Positions 58,641 to 64,000 of a stretch of DNA of 64,000 nt are shown here, piece by piece; the first letter of the stretch is position 1; each line of letters opens with the position of its first letter. The notes under the pieces were generated by a model. The model ran no database searches. It saw only the letters and a program-made list of their open reading frames with translations, and was not told where the DNA came from. This DNA comes from Aquibacillus saliphilus. GTDB lineage: Bacteria; Bacillota; Bacilli; Bacillales; Amphibacillaceae. A program made the translations under genes and the position numbers. The stretch spans positions 160,151-224,150 of the forward strand of contig NZ_JAIZAP010000004.1 in assembly GCF_020404745.1 (NCBI RefSeq). Direction: 5' to 3'.

Positions 58641-59816
58641 ATGCACCGCTTTGAACATTCTGATACTTTACAACGATTACCTGAACAGTTTTTTGCAAAT
58701 CTTGTTCAAAAAGTTCAATACTTACTTAGTCAAGGTTATGACGTGATAAATCTAGGCCAAGGGAATCCGGATTTGCCAACTCCTCCTCATATAGTGGAAG
58801 AATTGAAAAAGGCCGCTGATAATCCAGCGTATCATAAATATTCACCTTTTCGTGGCCAAGCATTCCTTAAGGAAGCGATTGCTACTTTCTACAAACGAGA
58901 GTATGGTGTGAAGCTTGATCCTGAGAAGGAAGTAGCTATTTTATTTGGTGCTAAAACAGGATTGGTGGAAATCAGTCAGTGCTTACTTAATCCAGGAGAT
59001 TTAGCATTATTGCCAGATCCAGGTTATCCTGATTATATGTCTGGAATTGCATTAGCGAACGCAGAGACAGAACTGATGCCGTTATTAAGTGAAAATAATT
59101 TTTTGCCAGATTATTCAATACTTGACCAATCTGTTTTAGATAAAGCAAAACTAATGTTTTTAAACTATCCTAATAACCCTACATCAGCCACAGCAACAAA
59201 ACAATTTTTCGATCAGACAATTGAAATTGCTAAAAAGAATGAAATATGTGTTGTTCATGACTTTGCCTATGGTTCATTAGGCTTTGATGGTCAAAAACCG
59301 CAAAGCTTTCTGCAGTCTGAAGGTGCGAAAGATATCGGGGTAGAGATGTACACATTATCCAAAACGTATAACATGGCTGGTTGGAGAGTTGGTTTTGCAG
59401 TCGGAAATCAATCTGTCGTCGAAAGTATTAATTTAATTCAAGACCATATCTATGTCAGTTTATTTGGAGCTGTTCAACAAGCAGCAGAAATGGCTTTATT
59501 GGGCGATCAGAATGAAGTAGAAAAACTGGTTCAGACCTATCAGCAACGACGAGATACTTTTGTCGATAAATTGCACGAGATTGGCTGGAAAGTGGATCCG
59601 CCGAAAGGAACGTTCTTTGCATGGTTACCCGTACCAAACGGCTTTACATCAGAGCAGTTTGCAGACTTGTTATTAGAAAAAGCGCATGTTGCTGTTGCAC
59701 CAGGGAATGGTTTTGGTGACAAGGGCGAGGGGTATATCCGTGTTGGCTTACTCGATAGCGAAGAAAGATTAACAGAGGCAGTCAACAGGATCGGTAAGTT
59801 AAATTTATTTAATTAA
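58641..59816 (+). CDS. mtnE: PLP aminotransferase, MtnE-like
   Basis: The 391-residue fold-type I aminotransferase has INLGQGNPDLPTPPHI (~38-53), YSPFRGQAF, LPDPGYPDY, LNYPNNPTSA, the PLP Lys in TLSKTYNMAGWRVGF, and the C-terminal RVGLL. It likely transaminates KMTB to methionine. ATG 58641 follows GGGAGTGG; an earlier GTG has no ribosome site. It is divergent from the Fe-ADH/mtnU operon. No S-box is found on this side. Confidence 0.8.
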   Translation: MHRFEHSDTLQRLPEQFFANLVQKVQYLLSQGYDVINLGQGNPDLPTPPHIVEELKKAADNPAYHKYSPFRGQAFLKEAIATFYKREYGVKLDPEKEVAILFGAKTGLVEISQCLLNPGDLALLPDPGYPDYMSGIALANAETELMPLLSENNFLPDYSILDQSVLDKAKLMFLNYPNNPTSATATKQFFDQTIEIAKKNEICVVHDFAYGSLGFDGQKPQSFLQSEGAKDIGVEMYTLSKTYNMAGWRVGFAVGNQSVVESINLIQDHIYVSLFGAVQQAAEMALLGDQNEVEKLVQTYQQRRDTFVDKLHEIGWKVDPPKGTFFAWLPVPNGFTSEQFADLLLEKAHVAVAPGNGFGDKGEGYIRVGLLDSEERLTEAVNRIGKLNLFN

Positions 59817-59848
59817 ACGGTTTTGATATGAGCTAAATATATGTAAGT

Positions 59849-59877
59849 AAAGAGCATCCTTCGTGGGTGCTCTTTTC
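59849..59877 (+). terminator. Terminator after mtnE
   Basis: AAGAGCA pairs with TGCTCTT around CCTTCG, followed by TTCG/TTTA. Confidence 0.7.
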
Positions 59878-59888
59878 GTTTAGGTAGT

Positions 59889-59917
59889 TTGACAAGTTCT
59901 GTTCATTTGTATATATT
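59889..59917 (+). promoter_or_regulatory. Promoter of the gntR-ABC operon
   Basis: TTGACA, 17-base spacer, TATATT. An alternating A/T dyad directly downstream (59,918-59,940) is a likely operator for the encoded GntR regulator. Confidence 0.65.
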
Positions 59918-59961
59918 GTATATACTATATATATATAATTAAGTGTTGGAGGAGATATCTA

Positions 59962-60339
59962 ATGAACATTTTAATCTCCACGAGTAGTAAAGTTCCGCTC
60001 TTTATTCAAATAAAAGAACAAATCAAGCAACAGGTTTATCAAGGTGAACTAAAAGAAGGGGATGCTCTTCCGTCTATGCGAGTGTTGGCTAAACAGTTGA
60101 AGGTTAGTGTAATCACTACTAAACGTGCATATGAAGACCTTGAGATGGAAGGTTTTTTAATCTCATCGGTTGGTAAAGGTACATTTGTTAGAGGGCAGCA
60201 GCCACATGTATTAAAAGAATGGAAAATTCGCGAGCTGGAAACTGAACTTGAGAACGTGGTATTAGAGGCAAAACGGATAGGCTTAACAAAAAATGAGTTA
60301 ATCGAGCGGCTAGATATCTTTTATGAGGGGGATGGATAA
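59962..60339 (+). CDS. GntR-family (YtrA-type) regulator
   Basis: The 125-residue protein has a GntR winged helix (PLFIQIKEQIKQQVYQGEL, LPSMRVLAKQLKVS, GKGTFVRG) and only a short helical C-terminus, the YtrA subgroup that controls ABC transporters. GGAGGAG precedes ATG 59962. It overlaps the ABC gene by one base. Confidence 0.9.
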   Translation: MNILISTSSKVPLFIQIKEQIKQQVYQGELKEGDALPSMRVLAKQLKVSVITTKRAYEDLEMEGFLISSVGKGTFVRGQQPHVLKEWKIRELETELENVVLEAKRIGLTKNELIERLDIFYEGDG

Positions 60340-61181
60340 TGAATCCAATTGAAATAAAACAAGTGAGTAAATCATTTTCAAACTTTTCAATAGATAACCT
60401 CAATTTAAAAATTCCAAAGGGGTTTATTACGGGTTTTATCGGACCTAATGGAAGCGGAAAGAGTACGACGATACATATGATTATGGATACTTTAAAACCA
60501 AGTAAAGGTACGATTAATCTGTTTGGTACACCAAATGAACATGCAAGTGTGAAACAAAAAATTGGGTTTGTATATGATGAGCTCTATATGTATGAAAACT
60601 TTACTATTAAAAAAATGAAGTCATTAATTGCTCCATTATATAGTAATTGGAATCCAGACTTGTTTAATAGTTACTTAAATAAGTTTGATCTACCAATTCA
60701 AGTTAAAATCAAAGAATTCTCTAAAGGAATGAAGATGAAATGTTCGTTGTTATTTGCTTTATCACATGATCCAGAACTACTTATCATGGATGAGCCAACT
60801 GCAGGACTTGATCCCATTTTCCGCAGAGAACTAATTGATTTATTGCAAGAATTGATGATAAATGAAAACCGGACTATCTTTTTCTCCACCCATATTACCA
60901 CCGATTTGGATCGTATTGCCGATTATATTGTGTTTATTAATAAGGGTGAAGTGGTTTTCCAGAAGAGTATGGAGGAAATTGATGAGAATTATCATTTAAT
61001 TAAGGCTAAAAAAGAATGGCTTGATGCAGATACTGAAAAATTATTTATTAGCACTCAACAAACAGAACAAGGGTTTACTGGATTATTTGAGGGAGATCAC
61101 TCCGCATTTACGGACTTTCCTGATGATGTAGTCATTGAAAAGGCGTCGCTCGAGGATATTATGTATTTCATGACAAGATAA
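60339..61181 (+). CDS. ABC transporter ATP-binding protein
   Basis: The 280-residue ATPase has Walker A GPNGSGKS (~33-40), the signature FSKGMKMKCSLLFALSHDP in place of LSGGQ, Walker B ELLIMDEPTAGLD, and the His-loop STH. It belongs to the YtrB/BcrA-like group tied to GntR regulators. It works with the two membrane proteins encoded next; the substrate is unknown. Confidence 0.9.
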   Translation: MNPIEIKQVSKSFSNFSIDNLNLKIPKGFITGFIGPNGSGKSTTIHMIMDTLKPSKGTINLFGTPNEHASVKQKIGFVYDELYMYENFTIKKMKSLIAPLYSNWNPDLFNSYLNKFDLPIQVKIKEFSKGMKMKCSLLFALSHDPELLIMDEPTAGLDPIFRRELIDLLQELMINENRTIFFSTHITTDLDRIADYIVFINKGEVVFQKSMEEIDENYHLIKAKKEWLDADTEKLFISTQQTEQGFTGLFEGDHSAFTDFPDDVVIEKASLEDIMYFMTR

Positions 61182-61228
61182 CACTAATCAACTTCGAAAC
61201 AGGGTGATTTAAGAGAGGTGGTACCAGT

Positions 61229-61906
61229 ATGCTTTCCTTGCTCAAAAAAGATTTAGTCCTAAATCAGCGACAGTTCATTGGCGTTAGTTTAATCATCTTA
61301 ATCACATCATTTTCATTTCCTACTGCACATTTTTATATATTTTTTTCGTGCATATTAACTAGTAACTTATTTATGTCCGACTCTAAAAATCATGTGAACC
61401 GATTTTTACAAAGCTTGCCTGTTAGTAAATCCTTAATTGTGAAAAGTCGATTTATCTATATTTTGCTAGAAACAACCTTTTTTATTTTATTATTATGGGG
61501 AATAAATGCTGTAGCTTTTTATGGCAATGCCTCTAAATTTCCATGGGAACAGATCTACTTATATACATTAAATGATATCTTGTTTGTTTTTGGTATCGTA
61601 CTAATTATTCAGGCCATTAGCATTCCTTTATACTATAAATTTGATTCAGTTTTACTTGTAAATAGTATGCAGGGAATTGTCGGGGCCATATTTTTAATAA
61701 CGATTCTATTTGGTGTGAGAGCTGCAAAAGCAAATTTTGAAGGTGAGCATTTTTTTGCAAGTCAAATGACTAAAGGCTTAATGGAATGGTTGAGGAGTCC
61801 AGTTCCGTTTAGTCCGGTAGTTTTATTTGTCTGCTCGTTAATTTTGTTTTTTGTATCAATGAAGGGGAGCAAAGAGTTGCTAAAGAATACAACAAGGATG
61901 GATTAA
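61229..61906 (+). CDS. ABC-2-type permease, first subunit
   Basis: The 225-residue protein has about six membrane segments and a FLQSLPVSKSLIVKSRF motif (~53-69) typical of ABC-2 permeases. ATG 61229 follows GAGAGGTGG. It lies 29 bases before the second permease. Confidence 0.8.
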   Translation: MLSLLKKDLVLNQRQFIGVSLIILITSFSFPTAHFYIFFSCILTSNLFMSDSKNHVNRFLQSLPVSKSLIVKSRFIYILLETTFFILLLWGINAVAFYGNASKFPWEQIYLYTLNDILFVFGIVLIIQAISIPLYYKFDSVLLVNSMQGIVGAIFLITILFGVRAAKANFEGEHFFASQMTKGLMEWLRSPVPFSPVVLFVCSLILFFVSMKGSKELLKNTTRMD

Positions 61907-61935
61907 TAGAGACTTAACTGAAAGGTGGGAAGGAG

Positions 61936-62586
61936 ATGAAATTATTGGTACAACTTATTAAAAATGATTTCATATTAAATATCTGGTATATTGTTTTTTT
62001 TACATTACTTTTTCCGATTACGTTTATTGTTGATATAGACCCTTACTTCCCATATCTTATTCTGTTTTTGTTTCACATTTTGTTTATTTATAATGTTCAT
62101 AGCCGTGAGGACAAAGCTAAAATTAATCGATTTCTAATAAGCTTGCCGATAAAACGAAGTAAGCTAATTTTTAGTCGGTATCTATTTTTCTTCATCTATA
62201 TTCTGTTCATCTCGATGTATCAATGGATTATTTTTGAGCTTACTAGTAATTACTTTGAACACATAACAGCTCAACTATATGGTGTATATCCTATTTTAAT
62301 AACTTTTGCTTTGGGTCTAATTCAAGTTTTAATTTCAGTTCCTCTCTACTATTTGTTTCATTCGAAAATACAAGAAGTGTATATGGTTCAATATATAGTA
62401 TTTTTTCCACTTATCTATATTAGTACTGTATTACAGACTGCCACAGATGGTGGTGGAATTGCCTTACTTGCCACAAATATAAGACCAATTTCTAATGCAC
62501 TTACTTTATTTGCAATTGTATTTTTGTTATATTATCTTTCAATTACCCTTTCTAAAAAGTTTTTTAATAGAAAGGATATAACTTAA
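61936..62586 (+). CDS. ABC-2-type permease, second subunit
   Basis: The 216-residue protein has about six membrane segments and RFLISLPIKRSKLIFSRY (~57-74), like its neighbour. They probably form a heterodimer with the ATPase. AAGGAG precedes ATG 61936. Confidence 0.8.
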   Translation: MKLLVQLIKNDFILNIWYIVFFTLLFPITFIVDIDPYFPYLILFLFHILFIYNVHSREDKAKINRFLISLPIKRSKLIFSRYLFFFIYILFISMYQWIIFELTSNYFEHITAQLYGVYPILITFALGLIQVLISVPLYYLFHSKIQEVYMVQYIVFFPLIYISTVLQTATDGGGIALLATNIRPISNALTLFAIVFLLYYLSITLSKKFFNRKDIT

Positions 62587-62695
62587 GGATTTACACGAAA
62601 TACTACAATGGTCGGAGTGAAAAAATTTATTCAAAACGAGCCTTAATATGGTATCTTAAAGTATGATTAGATTTATATAGTGAGAGGGAGATTTC

Positions 62696-63799
62696 ATGAC
62701 TAAAGCGACAGTTGGTATTATTTTTGGTGGTAAATCTGCAGAACACGAAGTTTCATTACAGTCTGCTAAAAATATTGTAGATGCAATTGATAAAAATAAA
62801 TATGATGTTGTATTAATTGGGATAGATAAAGATGGCAAGTGGCACTTGAATGATCAGTCCTCTTATCTTTTAAATGAAGAAAATCCAAAGCTTATTCAAC
62901 TAAATAAAACAAATAAAGGTGTGGCCGTTGTACCTGGTGAAAGTACGAATCAGCTGATTAATGCAGCTGACTCACAGGTTTTGGATCAACTGGATGTAGT
63001 GTTTCCGATATTACACGGAACATTGGGGGAGGATGGAAGTATTCAAGGAATGCTCCGAATTGCCAATTTACCGTTTGTTGGAACGGGCGTTTTAGGATCT
63101 GCTGTAAGTATGGATAAAGATATCGCAAAAAGATTATTAAAAGAAGCTGGTATCAAAGTCGCAGAATCTTTTACTTATACAAAAAATAAATTGAGTGAAA
63201 TTAATTATCAAGTGGCAAAAGAAAAACTGGGATTACCTATGTTTATTAAACCAGCTAATCAAGGTTCATCTGTTGGCGTTAGTAAAGTGAGAAACGAACA
63301 AGAGTTTTATGAGGGCATAAAAGAAGCGTTTCAATATGATTATAAAGTATTAATTGAAGAGACAATTGTAGGTCGCGAGGTAGAATGTGCCGTACTTGGT
63401 AATGAAGATCCAATCGCTTCATTACCTGGCGAAATTTTACCGCAGACAGATTTTTATTCGTATGAGTCTAAATACATCGATGAAAAAGGCGCTGATTTAG
63501 CTATTCCTGCTGAATTGTCAGATGACTTGACTAAAAAAGTTCAGGAAAAAGCTGTTGACGTATTTCAATCACTAAATTGTGAAGGTTTAGCACGGGTCGA
63601 CTTTTTCTTGTTAGAAAACGGTGAGTTAGTAGTTAATGAAGTCAATACACTCCCAGGTTTTACGAGAATAAGTATGTATCCTAAGCTTTGGGAAATTAGT
63701 GGAGTATCGTATCCAGAGTTAATAAGCAAGTTAATTGAGTTAGCTATCGAACGTCATAAACGAGATGAGCAGCTGAAAAATGCTGTATGGGAAGACTAA
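62696..63799 (+). CDS. ddl: D-alanine-D-alanine ligase
   Basis: The 367-residue ATP-grasp enzyme has GIIFGGKSAEHEVSLQSA (~8-25), LHGTLGEDGSIQGML, KPANQGSSVGVSKV, EVECAVLGN and the metal site VNEVNTLPGFT. It makes the D-Ala-D-Ala of peptidoglycan; the Tyr/Phe that decides D-lactate use was not determined. GAGGGAG precedes ATG 62696. A terminator follows; the downstream gene (often murF) is outside the window. Confidence 0.93.
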   Translation: MTKATVGIIFGGKSAEHEVSLQSAKNIVDAIDKNKYDVVLIGIDKDGKWHLNDQSSYLLNEENPKLIQLNKTNKGVAVVPGESTNQLINAADSQVLDQLDVVFPILHGTLGEDGSIQGMLRIANLPFVGTGVLGSAVSMDKDIAKRLLKEAGIKVAESFTYTKNKLSEINYQVAKEKLGLPMFIKPANQGSSVGVSKVRNEQEFYEGIKEAFQYDYKVLIEETIVGREVECAVLGNEDPIASLPGEILPQTDFYSYESKYIDEKGADLAIPAELSDDLTKKVQEKAVDVFQSLNCEGLARVDFFLLENGELVVNEVNTLPGFTRISMYPKLWEISGVSYPELISKLIELAIERHKRDEQLKNAVWED

Positions 63800-63814
63800 T
63801 ATCAATTAATTCCA

Positions 63815-63851
63815 ACAAAGGTGGATGATGTATATCCATCTTTGTTTTTTT
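63815..63851 (+). terminator. Terminator after ddl
   Basis: ACAAAGGTGGAT pairs with ATCCATCTTTGT, followed by a T-tract. From 63,852 to 64,000 no gene starts; the last bases (AAAGGAAAAGGAGAGGG) look like the ribosome site of the next gene. Confidence 0.85.
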
Positions 63852-64000
63852 AGTTTAGCGTACAATTATAAAAGGCTCTATACTAAATGTGGTGGTGTCC
63901 TCAGTTCTATCAAGGCTTTAAAAGAAGTCAAAAAAATACACTCATTCCCCTCTCTTTTGTTATCCTAAAGTTGTCGAGACAAAAGGAAAAGGAGAGGGAA

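Overview
The window joins two kinds of DNA. About bases 1-38,880 are the early/replication part of a large temperate phage of the SPbeta type, integrated in the chromosome of a low-GC, endospore-forming Bacillaceae. Bases 38,880-64,000 are ordinary host chromosome. The host reading rests on the spore photoproduct lyase pair splAB, a TPP-riboswitch thiamine operon, the yuaF/floT pair, GbsR, SipS and Ddl, plus intergenic repeats of the kind seen in Oceanobacillus/Virgibacillus relatives. The genus is a guess.

Prophage (1-38,880). Every convincing gene is on the + strand and tightly packed. From left to right: an SSB-like protein (partial) and a Sak4-type recombination ATPase; a 3D-domain cell-wall protein; an N4/N6-type DNA methyltransferase; a phage sigma factor; a DnaB-like helicase and Toprim primase; a C5 cytosine methyltransferase; a run of small unknown genes; a RecJ-like exonuclease broken by an apparent +1 frameshift; nrdH-nrdI-nrdE-nrdF with a Nudix gene; more small genes including an HslV-like protease; a Gam-like protein; thyA and dfrA; a DnaE-type DNA polymerase; further small genes; a RecU-like nuclease; and a large serine integrase at the right end. 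Together these make dNTPs and dTMP (NrdHIEF, ThyA, DHFR) and replicate and recombine phage DNA (polymerase, helicase, primase, Sak4, SSB, RecJ, RecU). The structural genes and the left attachment site must lie outside the window. Four homing-endonuclease-like modules are scattered through the region, one of them embedded in frame inside thyA.

Two prophage-wide signals stand out. First, a conserved element with core TATAAATAAAATTATA recurs upstream of transcription units, always in the same orientation. Three related copies carry a perfect TTGAC(A/T)-N17-TATACT promoter. Second, several genes with a strong, well-spaced Shine-Dalgarno appear to start at ATA, ATT or ATC. In three of them an in-frame stop lies at, or two codons before, the ATN codon, so no canonical start is possible nearby.

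Junction (about 38,870-38,895). The integrase gene points at the 5' part of a flotillin gene (floT) on the minus strand. The flotillin frame is cut after about 97 residues and ends at a stop made by phage DNA, so the prophage interrupts floT. The rest of floT should lie beyond the other end of the prophage.

Host part (38,880-64,000). yuaF and the floT fragment; an ArsR regulator; a CynX/NimT-type exporter; signal peptidase I; GbsR; a T4-endonuclease-V-like protein; a LOG-family protein; splA-splB; tenA-thiD-thiM-thiE under a TPP riboswitch; an HxlR regulator divergent from an F420-reductase-like gene; a decayed group II intron reverse transcriptase; Nudix, PfpI and several small membrane proteins; pdxK; an iron-alcohol-dehydrogenase/MtnU-like operon with a structured attenuator leader, divergent from mtnE; a GntR-ABC transporter operon; and ddl. 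Start choices and functions were judged by eye only.
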